In this document: one piece after another, positions 8,758 through 17,442 of the stretch
Layout: each line of letters opens with the position of its first letter
How positions within the stretch are numbered: position 1 is the first letter of the stretch
Assembly (NCBI GenBank): GCA_007753675.1
Contig: CP036432.1
Span: forward strand, 3,880,394-3,944,393
Length of the DNA: 64,000 bases
Source: Stieleria magnilauensis
GTDB lineage: Bacteria; Planctomycetota; Planctomycetia; Pirellulales; Pirellulaceae
Reading direction: 5' to 3'
Notes under the pieces: model-generated
Seen by the model: the letters and a program-made list of their open reading frames with translations, nothing else
Told to the model about the DNA's origin: nothing
The model's database searches: none
Position numbers and translations under genes: made by a program

Positions 8758-10839
8758 ATGAAATTGGAGAAAGTTAGAAACATTGGGATCAGCGCCCACA
8801 TCGACTCGGGCAAGACCACATTGAGCGAACGCATCTTGTTCTACGCTGGTCGAATTCACAAGATCGAAGACGTCCGTGGCGGCGGCGACGGCGCGACGAT
8901 GGACCACATGGAACTGGAAAAAGAACGTGGGATCACGATCACCAGTGCCGCCACCAGCCTGGAATGGAAAGGCTACAAGATCAACCTGATCGATACGCCC
9001 GGCCACGTCGACTTCACCGTCGAAGTCGAACGTTCTCTCCGCGTCCTCGACGGCGCCGTCCTGGTGCTGTGCAGCGTCGGCGGCGTCCAGAGCCAATCGA
9101 TCACCGTCGACCGGCAAATGAAACGCTACCAAGTGCCCCGCGTCGCGTTCATCAACAAGATGGACCGAACCGGCGCGAACCCGTTCCGCGTCGTCGAACA
9201 ACTCCGCGACAAACTGGGTGCCGAAGCGTTCTTGATGCAATACCCGATCGGTGCCGAAGACAAATTCCAAGGCGTCGTCGACCTGATCGAAATGAAGTCC
9301 TACCGCTTCTCCGGCGACGAAGGCCAAAACGTCGACGTCGGTGAAGTCCCCGCCGAATTGATGGACAAGTGCGTTGCCCAACGGGCCCACATGCTCGAGC
9401 AGCTGTCGATGTACAACGACGAGATGATGGAACTGTTGCTCAGCGAAGAAGAAGTGCCGCTGGAGATGATCTACAAGGTCACCCGCGACGCCGTGCTCGC
9501 CGGTGCCACCCCGGTCTACATGGGCAGTGCGTTCAAGAACAAGGGTGTCCAGCCGCTGCTCGATGCCGTCAACCGCTACCTGCCCAGCCCGCTGGATCGC
9601 GAAATCCGTGGCGTCGACCCCAAAGACGAAACCAAAAAGATCGAACTGAAACCCGATCCGGATGCACCGTTCGTCGGCATGGCGTTCAAGATCGTCGACG
9701 ACGAGTTCGGCCAATTGACCTTCATGCGGATCTACCAGGGAACGATCCAAAAAGCCGGCACCTACGTCAACCAACGGACCGGCCGCAAGGAACGCTTCAG
9801 CCAAATCGTACGAATGCACAGCGACAAACGCGAAAAAATCGACTCGGCCTGCGCCGGCGATATCGTCGCCGTCACCGGCATCGATTCGGCCAGTGGTGAT
9901 ACCTATGCCGAAGAGCGAGATCAGTGCACGCTGGAATCGATGTTCGTCCCGGATCCCGTCATCAAGATCGCGGTCATGCCCAAGAACCGCAGCGACGGCG
10001 ACAAGATGAGCAAGGCGCTGCAGCGGTTCCGCAAGGAAGACCCCACGTTCCGCGTGATGACGGACGAGGAAACCAACGAAATCCTGATCAGCGGCATGGG
10101 CGAATTGCACCTGGAAGTCTACATCGAACGGATCCGTCGTGAGTACGACGTCGAAATCGAAGTCGGGGCGCCCAAGGTCAGCTACCGCGAAAGCCCGACC
10201 CGTGCGATCGAGTTCAATTACAAGCACAAGAAGCAAACCGGTGGTTCGGGACAATACGCCCACATCGTCGGCAAGCTCAGCCCGCTCGACTCGATCAGCG
10301 AAGACAGCTTTGAATTCGAAGATCACGTCGTCGGCGGCCGGATCCCCAAGCAGTACATCCCGGCAATCGAAAAAGGGTTCCGAGATATCCTGGGCAAAGG
10401 CCCCCTCGCGGAATACCCCGTCGTGGGCACCAAGATCGATCTCGACGACGGCTCGTTCCACGAAGTCGACTCGTCGGAAAAAGCGTTCTACACCGCCGCC
10501 CAAGGTTGCTTCCGCGAGTACTTCAAGCAAGCCGCTCCGAAGTTGCTCGAACCGATCATGAAGATCGAAATCGAGTGCCCGGAAGATTTCCAAGGGACCG
10601 TCGTCGGTGACGTCATCCGTCGCCGCGGCATCATGAACAGCAACGACATCGTCGACGGAGTCAGCGTCATCATCGCTGAAATCCCGCTGGCTGAAACCTT
10701 CGGCTACTCGACCGATCTGCGTAGCATGACGCAGGGCCAGGGAACGTTCACGATGGAATTGGCGACGTATCGCGAAACGCCGTCTAACGTTCAGGACGAA
10801 ATCGTCGAGATGAAACGTCGCGAAAAGGAAGGCAAGTAG
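8758..10839 (+). CDS. fusA: Translation elongation factor G, spdEFG/mtEFG1-like subtype
   Basis: The 693-residue GTPase has all G motifs: G1 HIDSGKTT, G2 RGITIT, G3 DTPGH, G4 NKMD, followed by EF-G domains II-V. The G1 loop has Ser in IDSGKTT rather than the usual IDAGKTT, and the next motif reads MDHMELEKERGITI. Both are typical of the spd (spirochaete, planctomycete, delta-proteobacteria) and mitochondrial EFG1 lineage. It catalyses ribosome translocation. I chose ATG 8758 because AGGTG sits six bases upstream; a GTG at 8749 would overlap that site. The gene is alone here, away from rpsL, rpsG and tuf, as expected for a subfamily copy outside the str operon. Confidence 0.93.
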   Translation: MKLEKVRNIGISAHIDSGKTTLSERILFYAGRIHKIEDVRGGGDGATMDHMELEKERGITITSAATSLEWKGYKINLIDTPGHVDFTVEVERSLRVLDGAVLVLCSVGGVQSQSITVDRQMKRYQVPRVAFINKMDRTGANPFRVVEQLRDKLGAEAFLMQYPIGAEDKFQGVVDLIEMKSYRFSGDEGQNVDVGEVPAELMDKCVAQRAHMLEQLSMYNDEMMELLLSEEEVPLEMIYKVTRDAVLAGATPVYMGSAFKNKGVQPLLDAVNRYLPSPLDREIRGVDPKDETKKIELKPDPDAPFVGMAFKIVDDEFGQLTFMRIYQGTIQKAGTYVNQRTGRKERFSQIVRMHSDKREKIDSACAGDIVAVTGIDSASGDTYAEERDQCTLESMFVPDPVIKIAVMPKNRSDGDKMSKALQRFRKEDPTFRVMTDEETNEILISGMGELHLEVYIERIRREYDVEIEVGAPKVSYRESPTRAIEFNYKHKKQTGGSGQYAHIVGKLSPLDSISEDSFEFEDHVVGGRIPKQYIPAIEKGFRDILGKGPLAEYPVVGTKIDLDDGSFHEVDSSEKAFYTAAQGCFREYFKQAAPKLLEPIMKIEIECPEDFQGTVVGDVIRRRGIMNSNDIVDGVSVIIAEIPLAETFGYSTDLRSMTQGQGTFTMELATYRETPSNVQDEIVEMKRREKEGK

Positions 10840-10871
10840 TCCGGACGCAAGTGATCACGGCGCGATCACCT

Positions 10872-11177
10872 TCATGGTGACGTGCCGTGGTCGGGCAACC
10901 GGCTGCGAATGATCTTGGTCGTCGGATCGCCGGGCAAGATCGTGTCGCTCCACCATTCCCCCTCGAATCGATAGCGGACTTGGATCGCGCGGGCGGTCCC
11001 TTGGGCGAATGCCGCTTCGGCATCGGCCAGCGTCACCGCCGCGTCGTCCGACGCGGTTCGCAACTGCACGTGCCGGACCTCAGATCCGGCCTCCAGATCG
11101 GCGAACAACGCCATCACCTGATCCCGCGCCCATTCGGCCTGCAGGATTTCTGGAAGTGGTTCTTCTTCGGGCGTCAT
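10872..11177 (-). CDS. Small hypothetical protein coupled to the nap operon
   Basis: The 101-residue acidic protein begins MTPEEEPLPEILQ. The ATG at 11177 overlaps the stop of the upstream ferredoxin gene in ATGA, so it is the last gene of the napD-A-B-F unit and is probably translationally coupled. There are no cysteines, no signal peptide and no transmembrane segment, so it is likely cytoplasmic. It has an alternating charged/hydrophobic pattern with WARDQVMALFADLE and a conserved-looking VRYRFEGEWWSDTI. No family was recognised. Its position suggests an accessory role in Nap maturation or electron transfer. Confidence 0.7.
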   Translation of the reverse strand: MTPEEEPLPEILQAEWARDQVMALFADLEAGSEVRHVQLRTASDDAAVTLADAEAAFAQGTARAIQVRYRFEGEWWSDTILPGDPTTKIIRSRLPDHGTSP

Positions 11178-11917
11178 GACGGCAAACTCGGGCGATTCAG
11201 CAGCGGCATCAGCAGAATCGCGTTTTCCGGTGCCGGACAAACATAGCGGCAGACACCACAACCGGTGCATGTCCCTTCATCGATCGTCGGCTTTCCATCG
11301 GAAACGCTGATCACGCCCGCGGTCGGACAACGCTCGCTGCAAACCGTGCAGATCGTCGAGTGATGGGCCAGGCACAGGTGCTCGGTGACCCTGGCGGTGC
11401 CGATCGTCGTGGGCAGCAACCGTGACAACACGCCCGGTTCGCAGGCACTGATGCAAGGAAAGTCTTCGCACATCAAACATGCGTTGGCATCGGCGTCGAT
11501 GGTCGGCGTCCCCGCGATCGCCCCCATGCGATCCGGTGCTTTGACGATCGCGTCATGCGGACAGACATCCACGCAATCGCCGCAGCGCGTGCAACCGGCG
11601 AGAAACTGGTGCTCAGCGACGGCGCCGGGAGGCCGAAAGACCGGGAACGATCTCGGCGGCGCGGTCGTGTCGAACGCTGTCGGCGGCACCGGTTCGATCG
11701 CGATGCCGCCGATACTACGTGGCGTTTTGCTTGACGGCTTGCTTGACGGCGCAAGATCGGAGCCATCGACGTCCGCGCGCGTTTTGGGATAACGCATCAC
11801 CAACGGCGTCCGCTCCGAAGGCCGCATCAGTTTCCAAAGCCTGCCTTGCAGCAGATCGCGGCGATTGAGCGTCGGCTTTCGGCTCGGTTGATTATCGTCT
11901 GCCGCAGGCGATGGCAT
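11174..11917 (-). CDS. napF: NapF-like 4Fe-4S ferredoxin
   Basis: The 247-residue protein has the NapF-type start LNRRDLLQGRLWK after a short tail, then cysteine clusters for about four Fe-S sites: CTRCGDCVDVCPH, CLMCEDFPCISAC, CTVCSERC and CTGCGVCRYVCP. NapF is a cytoplasmic Fe-S protein linked to NapA maturation; NapG-type proteins are periplasmic. No clear twin-arginine or Sec signal is present, which fits NapF better. It lies 76 bp after the napB-like gene and overlaps the small gene downstream by ATGA. The symbol is by similarity; the protein is longer than the common NapF of about 165 residues. Confidence 0.75.
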   Translation of the reverse strand: MPSPAADDNQPSRKPTLNRRDLLQGRLWKLMRPSERTPLVMRYPKTRADVDGSDLAPSSKPSSKTPRSIGGIAIEPVPPTAFDTTAPPRSFPVFRPPGAVAEHQFLAGCTRCGDCVDVCPHDAIVKAPDRMGAIAGTPTIDADANACLMCEDFPCISACEPGVLSRLLPTTIGTARVTEHLCLAHHSTICTVCSERCPTAGVISVSDGKPTIDEGTCTGCGVCRYVCPAPENAILLMPLLNRPSLPS

Positions 11918-11993
11918 TGAATCGGACCGTGAAGTGATGAACAGGAATGAGTGGAAGAGGGCGCGTTCGCAGTACAGTGCGAGCCCAATGCCC

Positions 11994-12815
11994 CTAATTC
12001 ACCACCACATCGAGCGGCGGCAACATCGGAATCGTCTTGGCGGGAATCGCTTGATCCAGGATCGCCGAGGGTGCGTGGCATTGGGTGCAGTTGGTTCGCC
12101 AGGGGTGCGTCGATTCCATACCCGCCCAACCGTTGGGACCGCCGTGACACGCATTACAACTTTCTCGCATCCACTGCGAATGTGGGATCGTGGGCGGCGC
12201 GCCGGGGTAGGCCCGTTTTCCGGCCTGGGGTGCCGCCAAGCCGACGAAATGATTGTCAACGTCATGGGGAACGTCTTGAAACGGCGTCGGCGGAGGCGGC
12301 GAGTGGCACTGGACGCAATTGGCCAAATACGCGTGCGACATCACGCTGGCCTTCATCCCGTCCAGCCGAACGCCGCCGCCATGGCAGGCGTAGCAGGCCG
12401 CGTCGCTGGTGTGTTCCACCGCATGCGGAATGATCGGCGGGGCGCCGTTGTACGCTCTGCGGGAAGACCGGATGCGACTGGAATCCAGTTTATCGGCTTC
12501 ACTCGGCTCGATCTTCTTAAACAAATCGTACGCCAGCTGATCCGACAGCGCGACGGGTTTTGCCTGGTAGGCGACCGTCGGCCCCATCGGCGTGGCGGGA
12601 ATCTCGGCATAGCTGACCGCCGGGATGACCTTCCCCGACGCGTCGACCGCGGACGTTTCGGCGACGTCCGTCGGAGAACGTTCGGACACGCCATCGGGCC
12701 TGGGTACACCGTCGGAAAGTCCGACGAGATAGCCGATCGCGGAAACCGCAATGACGACAAACAGGAACATGGACATCAGCCGTCCGCGGCCCGCGAGCTT
12801 TGGTTGATCGCTCAT
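11994..12815 (-). CDS. NapB-like tetraheme cytochrome c made by tandem duplication
   Basis: The 273-residue protein has one N-terminal membrane anchor (about 13-33) and four CXXCH sites at 141-145, 167-171, 220-224 and 243-247. Each pair follows a NapB-type lead-in: RRAYNGAPPIIPH (119-131) and KRAYPGAPPTIPH (200-212). Each also has a His just before the second heme (SHAYLANC and STHPWRTNC). The known NapB subunit is a diheme protein of about 150 residues with the same APPxIPH and two-heme layout, so this gene is two NapB cores in series. It overlaps the napA stop by ATGA. It probably passes electrons to NapA in the periplasm while tethered to the membrane. Confidence 0.85.
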   Translation of the reverse strand: MSDQPKLAGRGRLMSMFLFVVIAVSAIGYLVGLSDGVPRPDGVSERSPTDVAETSAVDASGKVIPAVSYAEIPATPMGPTVAYQAKPVALSDQLAYDLFKKIEPSEADKLDSSRIRSSRRAYNGAPPIIPHAVEHTSDAACYACHGGGVRLDGMKASVMSHAYLANCVQCHSPPPPTPFQDVPHDVDNHFVGLAAPQAGKRAYPGAPPTIPHSQWMRESCNACHGGPNGWAGMESTHPWRTNCTQCHAPSAILDQAIPAKTIPMLPPLDVVVN

Positions 12816-15229
12816 GACGACGCCTCACTGAGCTTGCGAACCCGCGCGGCACACTTCTTGTAATCCGGTTGCTTGGAGAACGGGTCGTGATCATCCAAGG
12901 TGCAGTTGTTGATCAGTTTGGTCTCGTCAAAGAACGGAACGAAGATCGTCCCCCGCGGCGGTCGGCCACGGCCATCGATCCACACCGGCAGCTGTGTCGT
13001 GCCGCGTAACGATTCGATCACCACCGTTTCCCCTTGGCGAATGTTCTGCGCCAACGCGTCCTGCAGATTCATTTCGACATAGGCGGTCGGCATCGCGCGG
13101 TTGAGCTGCGGCAGACGCCGGGTCATCGTCCCGGTGTGCCAGTGCTCCAGAACCCGTCCGGTGCACAGCCACATCGGAAACTCTTCGTCGGGAACCTCTG
13201 GCGGTGGTTGGTAATCGTGGAACCACACCTGGGCGCGTCCGTCACCGCTGCTGGAATGATAGAAGTCGAATTCCTCGCCTTCGGCCACGAACGGGTCGTC
13301 GAAACCGGCGAAACGGAATCGCGTTTCACGCCAAGACCCGTCATCTTGCTGGACGACCGGCCAACGCAATCCACGCGCTTTGACATACTCGTCATAAGGC
13401 GCCAGGTTCTTGTGCTTCATCGTCGTGAACTGGCGATACTCCTCGAACAAGTGCTTGTCGACGTTCGTGTCGTAGTAGTGTTCAAATTCCCAAATCGGGA
13501 TATCTTCGCCCTGATCATCTTTGACCGCGAAGATAAATTCGCCGTCTTTGTCTTTCATGCCTTCGTGACCGAGTTCCAGCAAACGGTGCGCGATGGCGAT
13601 CGTCATCCAGGTGTCGTCACGAGCTTCGCCTGGCGGATCGACCATTTTGAACCACTGCTGGGTTCGGCGTTCGCTGTTGCCGTAGATCCCGTTCTTTTCG
13701 ACCCACAGCGCGGCCGGCAAAATCAAGTCGGCCAGCTGCGTCGTCGCCGTCGGATAAACCTCCGAGACGATCAAGAACTTGTCCTTCAGAATTTCTTTGT
13801 CGTTGAACAACTTGTTCAAGTTGGGCAGGGTTTGACCCGGATTGGTGACCTGGACAAACAACGTATCGATGTCGCCGCCTTCTTCGGCGGACTTGGTGAA
13901 CTGGTCGAACATCTTGACCGTGTGAAAGCCCGGCGTGGGACTGATGCGGCCGGCCGGCAGGTTCCAAAACCCTTCGCATTGGCCGCGATGATCCGGATTG
14001 GCGACCACCCGACCTCCGGGCAACGCGTGAGCCAACGTGCCGACTTCGCGAACCGTCCCGCAAGCAGACGGCTGCCCGGTCAAACTGGTCGGCGCATCGC
14101 CGGGGCGTCCGAAGTGGCCGCTCAATAGGTGGACCCCGTGGACCAGCGAGTTGACCGCCGTGCCCATCGTGTGCTGATTCATCCCCATGCACCACAAACT
14201 GGTGATCCGCAAATTGCGGTCGCCGAACAGTTTGCCCAACATGCGGATCTTGTCGGCGGGAACCCCGGAAAGCTCTTCGACACGTTCGGGCGTGTAGGCC
14301 GCGATCCGTTTGCGAAACTCGTCCTCCGAAATCGCCTCACCTTGCAGCGTCGGGGATTCGGATTCGAGCGCCCGAAACGCGCAATGTTTTTCCACGAAGT
14401 CTTTGTCGTAGGTGCCCGAAGCGATCAGCTGGTTCATGATCCCCAAGGCGATCGCAACGTCGCCGTGGGGGTCCATTTCCAAATAATCGTTGGCCGCATC
14501 GGTGGTCCGGGTCCGTCGGGTGGAAATGTCGATGATGCGAACGTTCTCTCCGCGGGAGCGGCGGTCGGTGACCCGTGAAAACAGAATCGGGTGCATTTCC
14601 GCGGGGTTGTTGCCCCACGTGATCAGGACATCGCAGGCGTCCAGGTCGTCGTAGCATCCGGCCGGCTCGTCGACCCCGTACGTCGCCAGAAATCCGGTCA
14701 CGGCCGACGCCATGCACAACCGAGCGTTGGGGTCGATGTGGTTATTGGAAAGCCCACCCTTCATCAGCTTTTGCGCCGCGTAACCTTCGGGGATCGTCCA
14801 TTGACCGCTGCCGTAAAACGCGAACTTCTCGGGAGCGTCCATGATGCGTTTGGCGATGAGATCAATCGCTTCGTCCCACTCGATTTCGACCAAACGGCCG
14901 TCTTTGCGAAGCAACGGTTTCGTCAATCGATCCGCGCCATACAAGATCCCACCGACGTGATAGCCCTTGACGCACAACAGGCCCTTATTGACCTCGGCGG
15001 CTTTGTCGCCGGCGACCGCCACCACGCGTCCGTCGTGCACACCGACTTGGACGTGGCACCCGGTTCCGCAAAAACGACAGGGCGCCTTGTTCCACGTCAC
15101 ATCATCGCCATCATTGGGCGCATCGGCCGCGCCGAGCACGGGCAAGGAGAACTCCCCGTCGCCGAGCACCATCGAACTGGCCGCAGCCATCGCGGCGGAC
15201 TTGAGAAAACCACGTCGCTTTGAATCCAT
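12812..15229 (-). CDS. napA: Periplasmic nitrate reductase catalytic subunit
   Basis: The 805-residue molybdoenzyme starts with a twin-arginine signal (KRRGFLKSAAMAAAS). It has the N-terminal 4Fe-4S cluster cysteines C51, C54, C58 and C86 (CRFCGTGC...GLLCVKG), the Mo-ligand Cys in ARLCMASA (C172), and the bis-MGD binding folds through the C-terminus (TGRVLEHWHTGTMTRR, then the final small domain). It reduces nitrate to nitrite in the periplasm. The length fits NapA. It follows napD by 16 bp and overlaps the napB-like gene. The Cys ligand and motif set separate it from membrane NarG, which uses Asp. Confidence 0.95.
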   Translation of the reverse strand: MDSKRRGFLKSAAMAAASSMVLGDGEFSLPVLGAADAPNDGDDVTWNKAPCRFCGTGCHVQVGVHDGRVVAVAGDKAAEVNKGLLCVKGYHVGGILYGADRLTKPLLRKDGRLVEIEWDEAIDLIAKRIMDAPEKFAFYGSGQWTIPEGYAAQKLMKGGLSNNHIDPNARLCMASAVTGFLATYGVDEPAGCYDDLDACDVLITWGNNPAEMHPILFSRVTDRRSRGENVRIIDISTRRTRTTDAANDYLEMDPHGDVAIALGIMNQLIASGTYDKDFVEKHCAFRALESESPTLQGEAISEDEFRKRIAAYTPERVEELSGVPADKIRMLGKLFGDRNLRITSLWCMGMNQHTMGTAVNSLVHGVHLLSGHFGRPGDAPTSLTGQPSACGTVREVGTLAHALPGGRVVANPDHRGQCEGFWNLPAGRISPTPGFHTVKMFDQFTKSAEEGGDIDTLFVQVTNPGQTLPNLNKLFNDKEILKDKFLIVSEVYPTATTQLADLILPAALWVEKNGIYGNSERRTQQWFKMVDPPGEARDDTWMTIAIAHRLLELGHEGMKDKDGEFIFAVKDDQGEDIPIWEFEHYYDTNVDKHLFEEYRQFTTMKHKNLAPYDEYVKARGLRWPVVQQDDGSWRETRFRFAGFDDPFVAEGEEFDFYHSSSGDGRAQVWFHDYQPPPEVPDEEFPMWLCTGRVLEHWHTGTMTRRLPQLNRAMPTAYVEMNLQDALAQNIRQGETVVIESLRGTTQLPVWIDGRGRPPRGTIFVPFFDETKLINNCTLDDHDPFSKQPDYKKCAARVRKLSEASS

Positions 15230-15245
15230 TTCTGTTCCCTACTGG

Positions 15246-15521
15246 TCAGTCCACCGAATCGGTCGTTGAAGAGGAGTCTGGGGTCGCGTCGTCATCGAAC
15301 CCGACGAACGCAACCTGGATGCCCGCTACTCCAGGCAAGTCCTGTACCCACTGGTAAATCTTTTTGTCGTCCGCTTGAGAAGGCGTGTCGACAACGATCG
15401 CACATTGTTGCCGGTCGCAGGCGCCAACTTCGATCGCCGGCTCGGCCCGCAAACGGGAAAGGGTCTCGTCGATGTGGTCGAACGTTTGATCGAAAGTGAT
15501 CACCAAGCCGCTGATTGGCAC
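15246..15521 (-). CDS. napD: NapD, chaperone for NapA signal peptide
   Basis: The 91-residue protein begins MPISGLVITF and shows the small ferredoxin-like alternation of NapD (SGLVITF, then ECRQQCAIVVD-like strand, then GVAGIQVAFVGFDD), ending in an acidic tail. NapD binds the twin-arginine signal of NapA and holds back its export until the cofactor is in place. It is the first gene of the minus-strand unit, directly before napA, as in most nap operons. The start ATG at 15521 is the only good choice. Confidence 0.85.
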   Translation of the reverse strand: MPISGLVITFDQTFDHIDETLSRLRAEPAIEVGACDRQQCAIVVDTPSQADDKKIYQWVQDLPGVAGIQVAFVGFDDDATPDSSSTTDSVD

Positions 15522-15615
15522 TTCGCTTGCTTCTTCTACTTGAGTAGTGTTTAATCTGCACAGCAGTGTATAGGTTTTGTCTCGTCAGTTGAACCCAATC
15601 TCCGCCAGAAAATGC
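15522..15615. promoter_or_regulatory. Divergent promoter region of the two nap units
   Basis: These 94 bp lie between the divergent starts of napD (minus) and the tetraheme cytochrome gene (plus), so both promoters must be here or just inside the genes. It is more AT-rich than its surroundings (TTGAGTAGTGTTTAATCTG). I could not find a good FNR-type TTGAT-N4-ATCAA site or a NarL-type pair. Confidence 0.45.
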
Positions 15616-16323
15616 ATGACGCGAATCGCCAGTCTTCTTTCAGCCGGTGTCGTTTGTACAGCCGCGCTGATGGTTGTGGTGTGCTGGGACGGCACACCAC
15701 CGCGCGACAATCAGCGCAGGGAGCGTGACGTTTTAGCGCAGTCGATCTCGACGGTGCCCTCCCCGATCGTGGCTCAAGCGATCAGCGAGACAGAACGCAA
15801 GTCGAGTGCGCCGAGTGAGCCTGGACGTCATGCTGTCGTGGTTCGTCGCCCCGATGGTCCACCGTTGATCGAGCTGGCCGCGACGGACCCGCAAGGTCGA
15901 TCCGGTCAGGTCGCCTGCTCGACCTGCCACAGCGTCCGCCCACCCAACCTTGCCAACCGAAGCAGCGATTCGTTGGACGAGTTTCACCAGGGTTTGACGT
16001 TCAATCACGGCACCTTGGCCTGTTATGCCTGCCACAACCCCGAACAGTCCGACGCCTTGCGACTGGCCGATGGCAGCGTGGTCGAGTATCGCGACGTGAT
16101 GACATTGTGTTCGCAATGTCACGCCGCCCAGGCGACCGCGTTTCGGCACGGTGCCCACGGCGGCATGAACGGGCACTGGGATCTGTCGCGCGGTCCGCAA
16201 ACGAAAAACAACTGCATCGATTGTCACGACCCCCACGAGCCGAGCTACCCCAAGATGATCGTCGGCTTCAAGCCACGGGATCGCTTTCTGAAGGATGAAA
16301 CGAAGCATGACGACCACAAATGA
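15616..16323 (+). CDS. Tetraheme cytochrome c of a quinol-nitrate electron chain
   Basis: The 235-residue product begins MTRIASLLSAGVVCTA with a signal peptide or membrane anchor, then a variable linker. Four CXXCH sites follow: CSTCH, CYACH, CSQCH and CIDCH, plus extra His residues suited to bis-His ligation. It is not NapC/NrfH-like, since those have a compact NapC fold and an invariant short anchor. The gene overlaps the start of the NrfC-like gene, and NrfD follows, so the three form one unit. It probably carries electrons from the NrfC/NrfD pair to the tetraheme NapB. The start ATG 15616 puts the anchor at the N-terminus; an upstream TTG at 15577 is less likely. Confidence 0.8.
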   Translation: MTRIASLLSAGVVCTAALMVVVCWDGTPPRDNQRRERDVLAQSISTVPSPIVAQAISETERKSSAPSEPGRHAVVVRRPDGPPLIELAATDPQGRSGQVACSTCHSVRPPNLANRSSDSLDEFHQGLTFNHGTLACYACHNPEQSDALRLADGSVVEYRDVMTLCSQCHAAQATAFRHGAHGGMNGHWDLSRGPQTKNNCIDCHDPHEPSYPKMIVGFKPRDRFLKDETKHDDHK

Positions 16324-17269
16324 TCCGTCACCGGCAGGTGATGGCGGGGGCGATCGTTCGCTGCCGGTCATCGCAAATCCCAGCCGACGCACCGCGGTCA
16401 AAGGCGCCTTCGCCACCCTCGGCGCCGCCGCGTTTGTCGCCGCCGTTTCCCCGTTGCGGCAAGCCGCCCAGCGGAGCTCGGCGGCCGAGTTCATGCAATC
16501 GCATTACAAACGCTTGACCGATGAGGACAAGCGTCAGGTGATCGCGCGACTGGAAGCGGAGGCCAAAGAAAACCATGGCGTCGAAGTCGAGATCGCCGAC
16601 GACCGTCCGATCCCGAACACCAAGTTTGTCTACGCGATCAACCTGAGCGTCTGCAACGGCAACGGAAAATGCGTCGAAGCCTGCCACAAAGAGAACAATC
16701 ACGACCGTTCGACCGGCCAGTCGTACATCCGTGTTCTGGAAATGCCCAAGGGCACGATGGACATGGAGCAGGGCAACACGACGTACAGCGGCGTGGTTCC
16801 CAAAGACGACAAGTTTTACTTGCCGGTCCAGTGCCAGCAGTGTGACGAACCGCCTTGCGTCGATGTCTGTCCGGTCAAAGCGACGTGGAAGGAAGAAGAT
16901 GGGATCGTCGTGGTCGATTACAACTGGTGCATCGGTTGCCGGTACTGCGAAGCGGCCTGCCCCTACCACGCACGGCGTTTCAATTGGAAACAGGCGGAGG
17001 TTCCTGCCGAGGAAATCAATCCGGACCAAAGCTACCTGAGCAATCGAATTCGCCCCGTCGGGGTCGTGGAAAAGTGCACGTATTGTTTGCATCGAACCCG
17101 TCGCGGGAAGCTGCCCGCTTGTCTGGAAGCTTGCCCGACCGGTGCCCGTGTGTTCGGAAACATCTTGGACCCCGATTCCAATATCCGATGGATCTTGGAG
17201 AACAAACGGGTCTACATCTTGAAGGAAGAACTGGGAACCAAGCCGGCGTTCTTTTACTACTTCGACTGA
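16307..17269 (+). CDS. NrfC-like ferredoxin with four 4Fe-4S clusters, Tat-exported
   Basis: The 320-residue protein has a twin-arginine motif (PSRRTAVKGAFATLGAAAF) and the DMSO reductase-type electron-transfer arrangement of 16 Cys: CNGNGKCVEAC, CQQCDEPPCVDVCP, CIGCRYCEAACP and CTYC...CLEACP. Such subunits accept electrons from an NrfD-type membrane subunit and pass them to a periplasmic acceptor. ATG 16307 has AAGGA eleven bases upstream and lies within the end of the cytochrome gene; an in-frame ATG at 16295 adds four residues. NrfD follows after a repeat-filled gap. The assignment to the NrfC/PsrB/TtrB group is firm; which member is not. Confidence 0.88.
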   Translation: MTTTNDPSPAGDGGGDRSLPVIANPSRRTAVKGAFATLGAAAFVAAVSPLRQAAQRSSAAEFMQSHYKRLTDEDKRQVIARLEAEAKENHGVEVEIADDRPIPNTKFVYAINLSVCNGNGKCVEACHKENNHDRSTGQSYIRVLEMPKGTMDMEQGNTTYSGVVPKDDKFYLPVQCQQCDEPPCVDVCPVKATWKEEDGIVVVDYNWCIGCRYCEAACPYHARRFNWKQAEVPAEEINPDQSYLSNRIRPVGVVEKCTYCLHRTRRGKLPACLEACPTGARVFGNILDPDSNIRWILENKRVYILKEELGTKPAFFYYFD

Positions 17270-17288
17270 CAGTCACAACATCCAAACC

Positions 17289-17393
17289 GTTGGTGTCCAG
17301 GCTTTAGCCGCCTCCTCGCTGCCGCGTCGCGGCTGCCGCCTGTGCGGGGTGCCGAAAGGCATCCGTGGAAGCGTCTCAAGGCTGCACACCAAC
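17289..17393. repeat. Family A structured repeat, solitary copy between nrfC and nrfD
   Basis: A 105-bp divergent copy of the repeat found in arrays at 21420-21915 and 27391-28145. It starts TTGGTGTCCAGGCTTTAGCC and ends CTGCACACCAAC, with the inner hairpin TGCCGAAAGGCATC. It sits inside what is otherwise one operon, so its RNA structure would lie in the nrfC-nrfD transcript. Confidence 0.7.
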
Positions 17394-17442
17394 CATCAAC
17401 GTCCATCCCCCGTTTGCTTCGGCAAGTGAATCAAGCAAGAAC

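Noticed and set aside
8566..10593. Long minus-strand frame opposite the EF-G gene (675 residues)
   Set aside because: It is the antisense shadow of a highly conserved gene; its Asp/Val/Phe-rich composition follows from the sense codons.
15522..15615. FNR-type site between the nap units
   Set aside because: TTGAGTAGTGTTTAAT has only partial likeness to TTGAT-N4-ATCAA and no matching second half.
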